Origin: ZC4RG30 sp046047615
Lineage (GTDB): Bacteria; Pseudomonadota; Gammaproteobacteria; Steroidobacterales; Steroidobacteraceae
Direction: 5' to 3'
NCBI GenBank assembly: GCA_046047615.1
Contig: JBJOHO010000085.1
Span: 1-43,529 of the forward strand
DNA: 43,529 nt
Within the stretch, counting starts at the first letter, position 1, and the number at the start of each line of letters is the position of its first letter. Below the pieces are notes generated by a model. It worked only from the letters and a program-made list of their open reading frames with translations, was not told the origin of the DNA and ran no database searches. This document shows positions 8,253 through 15,444 of this stretch, piece by piece. The translations under genes and the position numbers were made by a program.

Positions 8253-10363
8253 ACATGACACGATGGACCGCTTTCACCGCCTTGGGCACGGCCCTGCTGC
8301 TGGGGGCCTGCAGTGGGGCCTGGCTCGGACCCTCACCACCGCCGGTCGATGCCGCGCGCCTCGCCAATGCAGCAGCGGAACCGCAGAACTGGCTGATGGA
8401 CGGGCGCACCTACGAGGCGCAACGCCACAGCACGCTCACCGGCATCAACGAACAGAACGTCGCGCAGCTGGGCCTGGCCTGGTATGCCGAACTCGACGAG
8501 ATGCGCGGCGTGGAGGCTACGCCCCTGGTGAACGACGGCGTGCTCTACAGCACCAGCGCCTGGAACATCACCAGCGCCTACGACGCCGCCACCGGCAGGC
8601 TGCTGTGGCGTCATGACCCGCAGGTGCCGCGCGAGTGGGGCCGCTATGCCTGCTGCGAGCCGGTCTCGCGTGGCCTGGCCCTGTGGAAGAAGAGCGTGAT
8701 CATCGCCACGCTCGATGGTCGTCTCATCGCCCTGGATGCGCGCACGGGTCGGCCGCGCTGGAGCGTGCAGACCTTCGACAAGGACTGGCCGTATTCCATC
8801 ACCGGCGCGCCGCGCGTGTTCGACGGCAAGATCGTCATCGGCAACAGCGGCGCCGACCTGGGCGTGCGCGCGTTCGTTTCCGCCTGGGATGCCGACACGG
8901 GCAAACCGCTGTGGAAGTTCCACCTGGTGCCGGGCAACCCCGCTGACGGCTTCGAGAACGAGGCCATGGCGATGGCCGCGAAGACCTGGACCGGCGAGTG
9001 GTGGACGCTTGGGGGCGGTGGTACTGCGTGGGACTCGATTGCCTACGATCCGCAGCGCCGCTTGGTCTATGTCGGTACGGGCAACGGTTCTCCCGTGGCC
9101 TGGAAACATCGCAGCCCGCAGGGTGGCGACAACCTGTTCCTCTGTTCCGTCGTGGCGCTGGATGCCGATACCGGCGCCTACCGCTGGCACTACCAGCAGG
9201 TGCCTGAAGAGGACTGGGACTACACCTGCACCCAATCGCTGGTGCAGGCGACCTTGCCCATCGATGGCAGGCCGCGCGACGTGCTGCTGCACGCGCCCAA
9301 GAACGGTTTCTTCTACGTCATCGACCGCGACAACGGGCGTGTACTGTCGGCCAAAAACTATGTACCGGTCACCTGGGCCAAGGGCATCGACCTCACCACC
9401 GGCCGGCCGCAGATCAATCCGGAGGCGCACTTCGGGGCCGATCCTGTGCTGGTGGCGCCTGGGCCGGGCGGTGGCCACAACTGGTTCCCCATGGCCTTCA
9501 ATCCGCAGACCGGGTTGGCCTACTTCCCGTTCTACGAGCATTGGTTCGTCTACGCCGTGGATGCCACGTTCACGCCGAAGAAGTTCCGCTCCAACGGCGG
9601 CTGGGGCGGCTACAGCGGCGAGGCGCTCGCCAAGCGCCGTGAACTGGAAGCGAAGATCCCGGGGCTCGAACGCACGGGACTTGTCGCCTGGGACCCGGTG
9701 AAGCAGCAGCCGGCCTGGAAGCAGCCCTTGCCGCGCCATGGCAACGGCGGCGTGCTGAGCACCGCCGGCAACGTGGTGTTCGAGGGCACCACGCGCCAGA
9801 CCTTCGCCGCCTTCCGCGCCACCGACGGCCAGTTGCTGTGGGAAGTGCCGGTGCAGACGGCACCGGTCGCCGGGCCCATCACCTACGAAGTCGATGGCGT
9901 GCAGTACGTGGCCGTGAATGCGGGCTGGGGTGGTGGTGCGGCGCAGATCGAGCGCGGCATGGGTACCGCGCAGCACCGCGCGCCGGGGCGCCTGCTGGTG
10001 TTCCGCTTGGGCGGCAACGCGCAGCTGCCTGCGCTTGCACCGGCTGCCCCGGTGCCCGATCCGCCGCCGCTGCGGGCCAGCGAGGAGCAGATCAAGCGCG
10101 GCGCCCAGCGCTTCGCCGATGCCTGCGCGCGCTGCCATGGCAACCAGGCGATCGGTGGCGTGAAAGACCTGCGCCACATGGATCGCACCACCCACGCCGA
10201 GTTCAACGACATCGTGCTCAAGGGCACGCGGTCAGCCAAGGGGATGGGCGCCTTCGCGGACCTGGTCTCGCCGCAGGACGTCGAAGACATCCACGGCTAC
10301 CTGATCGCGCGGGCCCATGAAGACTGGGGCCGCGGCGCCCCGGGCGAGGGCGGGCCGCATTGA
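8249..10363 (+). CDS. PQQ-dependent alcohol dehydrogenase with C-terminal cytochrome c, lipoprotein
   Basis: The 704-residue product has a lipoprotein signal with lipobox LLGAC (Cys21), which anchors it to a membrane facing the periplasm. An eight-bladed PQQ propeller follows. Signs are WLMDGRTYEAQRHS, RGVEATPL (PQQ-contact Glu), the vicinal cysteines C135-C136 in RYACCEPVSRG, APKNGFFYVIDRDNG (active-site Asp region) and repeated WDADTG-like blade ends. A cytochrome c domain ends the protein: CARCH at 626-630 with Met666 as the likely sixth ligand. It is therefore a quinohaemoprotein alcohol dehydrogenase that passes electrons from an alcohol to the respiratory chain. The start ATG at 8249 overlaps the sulfatase stop. 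PQQ biosynthesis genes are not in the window. The open frame runs far upstream inside the sulfatase gene, but that part is not coding. Confidence 0.93.
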   Translation: MNMTRWTAFTALGTALLLGACSGAWLGPSPPPVDAARLANAAAEPQNWLMDGRTYEAQRHSTLTGINEQNVAQLGLAWYAELDEMRGVEATPLVNDGVLYSTSAWNITSAYDAATGRLLWRHDPQVPREWGRYACCEPVSRGLALWKKSVIIATLDGRLIALDARTGRPRWSVQTFDKDWPYSITGAPRVFDGKIVIGNSGADLGVRAFVSAWDADTGKPLWKFHLVPGNPADGFENEAMAMAAKTWTGEWWTLGGGGTAWDSIAYDPQRRLVYVGTGNGSPVAWKHRSPQGGDNLFLCSVVALDADTGAYRWHYQQVPEEDWDYTCTQSLVQATLPIDGRPRDVLLHAPKNGFFYVIDRDNGRVLSAKNYVPVTWAKGIDLTTGRPQINPEAHFGADPVLVAPGPGGGHNWFPMAFNPQTGLAYFPFYEHWFVYAVDATFTPKKFRSNGGWGGYSGEALAKRRELEAKIPGLERTGLVAWDPVKQQPAWKQPLPRHGNGGVLSTAGNVVFEGTTRQTFAAFRATDGQLLWEVPVQTAPVAGPITYEVDGVQYVAVNAGWGGGAAQIERGMGTAQHRAPGRLLVFRLGGNAQLPALAPAAPVPDPPPLRASEEQIKRGAQRFADACARCHGNQAIGGVKDLRHMDRTTHAEFNDIVLKGTRSAKGMGAFADLVSPQDVEDIHGYLIARAHEDWGRGAPGEGGPH

Positions 10364-10410
10364 TGTGCAGTGTTTGACGCGTTGGGCATGCGTATTCCGG
10401 AGGAGCCGAG

Positions 10411-12444
10411 ATGTGCGCTGAAATGATGAAGGTCGCCAGGCGCCCGGGCTTCTGGCTGGCAACGTTGGTCCTCTGCGGCCTGGGTCAGGCGCAGGCGGCG
10501 GACGACACGGCGCGGCTGGCCGCCCTGCAGGCGCGCGTGCAGCATCTGGACGCCGCCACGCAGCGCCTGGAGGCCGTGAGCCAGATCCAGCGCATTGGCC
10601 GCGCCTTCGGCTACTACGTGGACAAGGGCTACTTCGGCGAAGCCGCCGACCTGTTTGCCGAAGACGCGCAACTGCAGTGGTCCAGCGAGGGCGTGTTCCG
10701 CGGCACAGCGCAGATCCGCGAGCTGCTCACGCGCCAGGGCGGGGGCAGCCTGAAGGAAGGCCCGGGCCTGCCTTTTGGCCGCCTGAACCTGCGGATGCAG
10801 CTGCAGCCGGTCATCACCGTGGCCGATGACGGACTGAGCGCGCGCGCGCGCTGGCGCGAGTGGGGCCTGCTGGGCCAGTACCGTCGCTGGGCCAGCTGGG
10901 GCGACGCGATCATCGAGGACCGCTATGTCAACGCGCAGGGCACCTGGAAGATCGCCGAGCGCCAGTACTTCCTGAACTTCGAGGCGCCCTATCTCGGAGG
11001 CTGGGCCACCCTGCAGCCGTCGGGACAACCAGAGTCCTCGCCGCGTTTCCCGACGCCCTTCGTGCCGCCTTACCACTACGAGGGGGCGGAGGCCGCCACG
11101 CTGCGCAGCGCGGCGCCGGCAGTGCCGCCGGTGCGCGCCGCCGATGCGCTCGGCCAGCTCGAGGCCGCCGCCGACGCACGCGCGCTGGCACTCGCGCGTG
11201 CGCAGTCCGTGCGGGCCATCGAGAACCTGCAGGGCATGTACGGCTATTACATCGACAAGGCGCGCTGGTCGCAGGCTGCTGCGTTGTTCAGTCGCGAGGG
11301 CAGCTACGAAGCAGGGCAGGGTGGCGTCTACGTCGGGCCGGCCAGCATTGCCCGTGGCCTGTCGCTGATGGGACCGCAAGGGCAGCAGCACGGCTGGCTC
11401 AACAACTACGTGATGGTGCAACCGGTCATCCATGTGGCGGCCGACAACCGTACTGCGAAAGCCCGCTGGCGCAGCGACGTGATGCTGGCCAGTGGCGGCG
11501 AAGGCCGCTGGGGTGGCGGCGTCTACGAGAACGAATATGTCAACGAGGACGGTGTCTGGAAGTTCAGCAAGCTGCACTACCACGTCACTTTCTGGGGCGA
11601 CTATGCGCAGGGCTGGGCCGCAAAACCGATTCCCATGGCAGGCCCCAGCACCACCGTGCCACCGGACCGCCCGCCCAGCCTGGTCTACCAGCCCTTCCCG
11701 AAGTTGCAGGTGGTGCCTTTCCATTACTCGGACCTGACGGCACCGCGCGCGCCTGCCGTTGCCGCCCTGTCGGGCGGCGGGGACTTGCCTGCCGCGCTGC
11801 AGCCCCTGCAGCAGCAATTGCAGGCTCTGGGCGAGCGCATCACGCGCCAGCAGGACCTGGTGGACGTGGAGATCGTGCAGAACGCCTACGGCTATTACGT
11901 CGACAAGGCGCAGTGGCAGCAACTGGCGGAACTCTTCGCGCCGGATGGCACGCTGGAGATCGGCGGCAAGGGCGTGTTCACTGGCCGGGCCCGCGTATTC
12001 GAGTACATGAACGTGGGCTTGGGTCCGATCGGGCCGCGCGAGGGCCTGCTGATCGACCACCAGCAGTTCCAGTGCCTGCCCACGATCCTGCCGGATGGGG
12101 TCACCGCGCGGGCGCGCTGCATCGCCTTCGTGATGAGTTCCGGGGGCTGGGGCCACAACTACTACGAGAATCTGTACACCAAGCAGGACGGTGCCTGGCG
12201 CCTGCAGGCGCTGCATGGCCCTTTCAACATGTATTCCGGCTACAAGGTCGGCTGGCTCGACAACGTGATCGTCAACACCTTCCCCGAGAAGTTTCCGCCG
12301 TGGCCGGACCTGCCGCCCACCGTGGTCTACCTGACCTACCCCAGTTACTACGTCGAACCGTTCCATTACCCGAACCCGGTGACCGGGCGCAGCATGCCCG
12401 CGCCGAGTCCGCGCGCGGGGGGCGAGGCCTTCGGGCGGCAGTGA
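10411..12444 (+). CDS. Second secreted protein with three tandem SnoaL/NTF2-like domains
   Basis: This 677-residue paralogue of the minus-strand gene at 2590-4527 starts at ATG 10411, with GGAGGAG six to twelve bases upstream. A signal peptide (FWLATLVLCGLGQAQA) precedes three units at about residues 45-195, 265-405 and 485-640. All three keep the signature: FGYYVDKGYF, YGYYIDKARW and YGYYVDKAQW. Units 2 and 3 have GVYVG or GVFTGR, then VIHVAADNRTAKARWR or the poorer ILPDGVTARARC. All end in EDGVWKFSKL-like strands. Tails read PPDRPPSLVYQPFPK then PFHY, and LPPTVVYLTYPSYY then EPFHYPNPVTGR. It closes the plus-strand run after the PQQ dehydrogenase (47-base gap). Function is unknown. The family fold hosts cofactor-free lyases and dehydratases, and export puts the reaction in the periplasm. 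Confidence 0.8.
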   Translation: MCAEMMKVARRPGFWLATLVLCGLGQAQAADDTARLAALQARVQHLDAATQRLEAVSQIQRIGRAFGYYVDKGYFGEAADLFAEDAQLQWSSEGVFRGTAQIRELLTRQGGGSLKEGPGLPFGRLNLRMQLQPVITVADDGLSARARWREWGLLGQYRRWASWGDAIIEDRYVNAQGTWKIAERQYFLNFEAPYLGGWATLQPSGQPESSPRFPTPFVPPYHYEGAEAATLRSAAPAVPPVRAADALGQLEAAADARALALARAQSVRAIENLQGMYGYYIDKARWSQAAALFSREGSYEAGQGGVYVGPASIARGLSLMGPQGQQHGWLNNYVMVQPVIHVAADNRTAKARWRSDVMLASGGEGRWGGGVYENEYVNEDGVWKFSKLHYHVTFWGDYAQGWAAKPIPMAGPSTTVPPDRPPSLVYQPFPKLQVVPFHYSDLTAPRAPAVAALSGGGDLPAALQPLQQQLQALGERITRQQDLVDVEIVQNAYGYYVDKAQWQQLAELFAPDGTLEIGGKGVFTGRARVFEYMNVGLGPIGPREGLLIDHQQFQCLPTILPDGVTARARCIAFVMSSGGWGHNYYENLYTKQDGAWRLQALHGPFNMYSGYKVGWLDNVIVNTFPEKFPPWPDLPPTVVYLTYPSYYVEPFHYPNPVTGRSMPAPSPRAGGEAFGRQ

Positions 12445-12450
12445 CCCTCG

Positions 12451-12978
12451 TCAGGGACGGTTGCTGACGTTCGGGTCCTTGGTCGCGTTCGACGTGCTGC
12501 GGCCGACGTTGTCCCAGTGCTCGGCGATCAGGCCATTCTCGATGCGGAACAGGTCGAAGTGCGTGGTCACGTACTTCTGGCCCGGCTTCTCCGGGTCGTC
12601 CTCGTAACTGACGGTGGCCACGCTGACCAGGTCGCCTTCGGCGACGATGGAGATCACCGGGAAGGTCACTTGCTCCGGAATCGCCCGCGCCGGCCGGGTG
12701 CGACGGATGTAGTCGGCCAGCGCTGCGCGGCCGCTCTGCACGTTCGGGTTGTGCTGGATGTACCCTGCGGTGACGAAGCGGTCGACGAGATCTGCGCGGC
12801 CTGCATTGAGCACCGTGCGCATCATGTCGAACACCAGCCGCTTGTTGGCCGCCAGGCGCGGGTCGGCACTCTCCAGCAGCGGGCGCTGGTCGGCCACTGC
12901 CACCGGCGGCACCTGGGCGTGGGCGGTCGCGTACAGGCAGGTGAGGCCGAGAAACGTGCGGGCCATCAGGCGGTTCAT
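12451..12978 (-). CDS. Secreted SnoaL-like (COG4922-type) protein, copy A
   Basis: The 175-residue product begins with a signal peptide (MARTFLGLTCLYATAHA) followed by one SnoaL-like/NTF2 domain. Family marks are LVFDMMRTVLNAGRADLVD, GYIQHNPNVQSG, EGDLVSVATVSYEDD and FRIENGLIAEHWDNVG. The HNP and EHWD pieces are typical of the group annotated as SnoaL-like aldol-condensation-type proteins. It is a close paralogue of the gene at 14648-15196: most residues of the mature part match by eye, and the two start with the same QVPP. The start at 12978 is chosen for the signal peptide; longer frames upstream are not convincing. It ends seven bases from the stop of the convergent three-domain gene. The 73 bases between its start and the acyl-CoA synthetase start form a divergent promoter region. 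Confidence 0.82.
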   Translation of the reverse strand: MNRLMARTFLGLTCLYATAHAQVPPVAVADQRPLLESADPRLAANKRLVFDMMRTVLNAGRADLVDRFVTAGYIQHNPNVQSGRAALADYIRRTRPARAIPEQVTFPVISIVAEGDLVSVATVSYEDDPEKPGQKYVTTHFDLFRIENGLIAEHWDNVGRSTSNATKDPNVSNRP

Positions 12979-13051
12979 GGCGGGGTCTCCGGGGCGGCGG
13001 TGAGGCTTGCCGGGCTGACCCGGCGAGTCCGGCCATAGTACCCTTCGCGCC

Positions 13052-14587
13052 ATGAATCCCATCGTTCTTGACCACGTGGCGCACCACGCGCGCGTCTGGC
13101 CCCACCGCACCGCGCTCACCGAACTGGTGACCGGCCGCACCTGGACCTGGCAGCAGTTCGACCAGGACGCACGCCGTGCCGAGGCCGTGCTGCGGCAGCG
13201 CATCGGCACCACCGCCGGCGCGCGCGTCGCGATGCTGTCGCGCAACTCGGCCGCCATGCTCATCGTGCAGCAGGCCTGCATCCGCAGCGGTGCGATCTTC
13301 GTGCCGCTGAACTGGCGCCTGGCGGCACCGGAGATCCGCTTCCTGCTCGAGGACTGCCAGCCCGCGCTGCTGGTGCACGAGGAGATGTTCGCGCCGCTGG
13401 TGCCGGCCGAGGCCTCCTGCCCGCGCCTGGTGATCGGCGAGACACACGATGAGCTGGCCACGGCGATGGCGGGCTGCGAGGCGGTGGGTGTAGGCCGCGG
13501 CCAGGCGCTCGACCCGCAGACGCCGATCACGATCCTCTACAGCTCGGGCACCACCGGCAAGCCCAAGGGCGCCGTGGTCAGCCTGCTGAATGCCTTCACG
13601 GGGGCTTTCGGTCTTGCGCTGGCCACACAGGTGTCCGCCAGCTCGCGGCTGTTGCTCGACATGCCGCTGTTCCACACCGCCGGACTGTTCGGCGCCACGT
13701 GGTCGCAGCTGGTCATGGGTGGCTCGGTGTTGATCAGCCAGCGCTTCGATGCGCCGGTGACCTACGAGCGGCTGGCCAGCACGGTTCTGGGTGTCACCCA
13801 TTATTTTTCAGTCACGCAGATGGCGATGATGATGCGCCAGCTGCCGGATTTCGACGGTCGCAAGCTGTCGCGCCTCACGGCCTACGTCACCGGCGGCTCA
13901 CCCAATCCCGCCGCGCACCACCGGTCCTGGCTGGACGAGGGCGTGATGATGCTCAACGGCTTCGGCATGAGCGAGACCTGCTCGTCGACGGCGACGCCGA
14001 TGGGCGACCTCGAGTGGCTCAAGCGCAAGGCGGGCACCGTCGGCGTGACCCACCTGTCGGTCGAGTTCCGCATCGTGCGTGCCGACGGGCAGGACGCCGC
14101 CACCAACGAGGTGGGCGAGTTGTGGGCGCGGGGTGCCACGGTGATGTCAGGCTACTGGAACCGCGACGAGCTCAACCGCCAGGCCTTCAAGGACGGCTGG
14201 TTCCGCACCGGCGATGCGGCGCTGTGCGACGAGGACGGCTTCTACATGCTCGTCGACCGCATCAAGGACATGTTCATTTCCGGTGGCGAGAACGTCTACC
14301 CGGCGGAGATCGAGGCGGCGCTGAGCGCCATGCCCGGCGTCGCCGACATGGCGGTGATCGGCGTGCCGGACGAGCGCTGGGGCGAGGTCGGCTGTGCCTA
14401 TGTGGTGCCGGGCCCGCACGCCGCACTGACCGCACAGCAGGTGATGGACCACTGCGCGCAGCTGCTGGCCCGCTACAAGGTCCCCAAGCATGTGGTGATC
14501 ACCACGACAATCGAACGCACGGCCTCGGGCAAGGCCCAGAAACACCTGCTGCTGGAGCGCTGGCGCCGGGAATCCGGCGCTACCTGA
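13052..14587 (+). CDS. AMP-binding acyl-CoA synthetase
   Basis: The 511-residue cytoplasmic enzyme belongs to the ANL superfamily and activates a carboxylic acid with ATP to an acyl-AMP and then a CoA thioester. The P-loop-like motif is LYSSGTTGKPKGAVVS (about residues 162-177). NGFGMSETCSS is the A5 motif, GWFRTGDAALCDEDGFYMLV carries the ATP-ribose Asp, and DRIKDMFISGGENVYPAEIE is the hinge region. ERTASGKAQKH near the C terminus supplies the A10 lysine. Length and motif order are normal. The start lies 12 bases after a CATAGT box with no purine-rich ribosome site between, so the mRNA may have a very short leader. It is flanked on both sides by minus-strand secreted SnoaL-like paralogues. 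A fatty or aromatic acid produced by the surrounding enzymes is a plausible substrate; specificity cannot be read by eye. Confidence 0.92.
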   Translation: MNPIVLDHVAHHARVWPHRTALTELVTGRTWTWQQFDQDARRAEAVLRQRIGTTAGARVAMLSRNSAAMLIVQQACIRSGAIFVPLNWRLAAPEIRFLLEDCQPALLVHEEMFAPLVPAEASCPRLVIGETHDELATAMAGCEAVGVGRGQALDPQTPITILYSSGTTGKPKGAVVSLLNAFTGAFGLALATQVSASSRLLLDMPLFHTAGLFGATWSQLVMGGSVLISQRFDAPVTYERLASTVLGVTHYFSVTQMAMMMRQLPDFDGRKLSRLTAYVTGGSPNPAAHHRSWLDEGVMMLNGFGMSETCSSTATPMGDLEWLKRKAGTVGVTHLSVEFRIVRADGQDAATNEVGELWARGATVMSGYWNRDELNRQAFKDGWFRTGDAALCDEDGFYMLVDRIKDMFISGGENVYPAEIEAALSAMPGVADMAVIGVPDERWGEVGCAYVVPGPHAALTAQQVMDHCAQLLARYKVPKHVVITTTIERTASGKAQKHLLLERWRRESGAT

Positions 14588-14647
14588 CGGCGCAGGGCCT
14601 GCCGTGGCCCCGCCAGGCGGCCCCGCTGCCGGGGCCGCCGTTGCGGT

Positions 14648-15196
14648 TCAGGGCTTCTTCGGCGTGACCGGCTGGTTGGTCACGTTGGGGTCCTTGCTCG
14701 CGCTGGACGTGCTGCGGCCGACGTTGTCCCAATGCTCGGCGATCAGTCCGTTCTCGATGCGGTACAGGTCGAAGTGCGTGGTGACGTATTTCTCGCCGGG
14801 CCGCTCCAGGTCGTCCTCGTAGCTCACCGTGGCCACGCTGACCATGTCGCCCTCGGCGATGATCGAGATCACCGGGAAGGTGATCTGGTCCGGGATCGGC
14901 CGCGCCGGGCGGGTCTTGCGGATGTACTCCACCAGCGCCGCCTTGCCGCTCTTCACGTTCGGGTTGTGCTGGATGTACTCCTCGGTGAAGTACTTGTCCG
15001 CCAGGTCGGCGCGGCCCGCATTGACAATCGTGCGGTACATGTCGAAGACCAGCTTCTTGTTGGCGGCCAGTTTCGGGTCGTGGCTCTGGAGCAGGGGCAG
15101 CTGGTCCTTCACCGGTTCCGGCGGCACCTGGGCGGAAACCTGTGTGCCCAGGCAAGTTGCGATGCAGCAGAAAACAATGGCGGCGCGGAATCTCAT
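14648..15196 (-). CDS. Secreted SnoaL-like (COG4922-type) protein, copy B
   Basis: The 182-residue paralogue of the gene at 12451-12978 has a signal peptide (AIVFCCIATCLGTQVSA, cut before QVPP) and a single SnoaL-like domain. Marks are LVFDMYRTIVNAGRADLAD, EYIQHNPNVKSG, EGDMVSVATVSYEDD and YRIENGLIAEHWDNVG. It carries a slightly longer C-terminal tail (NQPVTPKKP). The start at 15196 has a GGGGGACG ribosome site about six bases upstream on the minus strand. The similarity to copy A holds at the DNA level too, which points to a fairly recent duplication with the acyl-CoA synthetase now between the copies. Its promoter must lie in the 248-base gap shared with the TonB receptor gene. The catalytic role is unknown. 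Confidence 0.82.
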   Translation of the reverse strand: MRFRAAIVFCCIATCLGTQVSAQVPPEPVKDQLPLLQSHDPKLAANKKLVFDMYRTIVNAGRADLADKYFTEEYIQHNPNVKSGKAALVEYIRKTRPARPIPDQITFPVISIIAEGDMVSVATVSYEDDLERPGEKYVTTHFDLYRIENGLIAEHWDNVGRSTSSASKDPNVTNQPVTPKKP

Positions 15197-15444
15197 TGGT
15201 CGTCCCCCTCCAGAGGCGTGTTGCCGGTAGCAGCCTACGGGCGATCGCCGCCCTGTGTCCACGCTGCCTGATCCGCCCTGTTGCAGCCAGGCAACGTCAG
15301 CCGGCCCGCTCTGCCGCCACGCGCACAGGGCTGGTGGTGAAATCGTATTCATCCGGGTGCTCATCCGCACGTCATGCAGAGTACGAGGCCTGCGGGATCC
15401 GTCCGCACCGAGTATTCAAAGAAACCAAGGGGAGCCAACAGCCC
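15197..15444. promoter_or_regulatory. Divergent regulatory region between SnoaL copy B and TonB receptor, with an inverted repeat
   Basis: No gene is seen in these 248 bases; they must hold promoters for both directions. The inverted repeat GTTGC-N6-GCAAC at 15280-15295 has the size of a half-site pair for a dimeric repressor. A purine-rich ribosome site (AAGGGGAG) at 15427-15434 serves the TonB receptor. No convincing -35/-10 pair could be fixed by eye, so the operator call is tentative. Confidence 0.35.
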
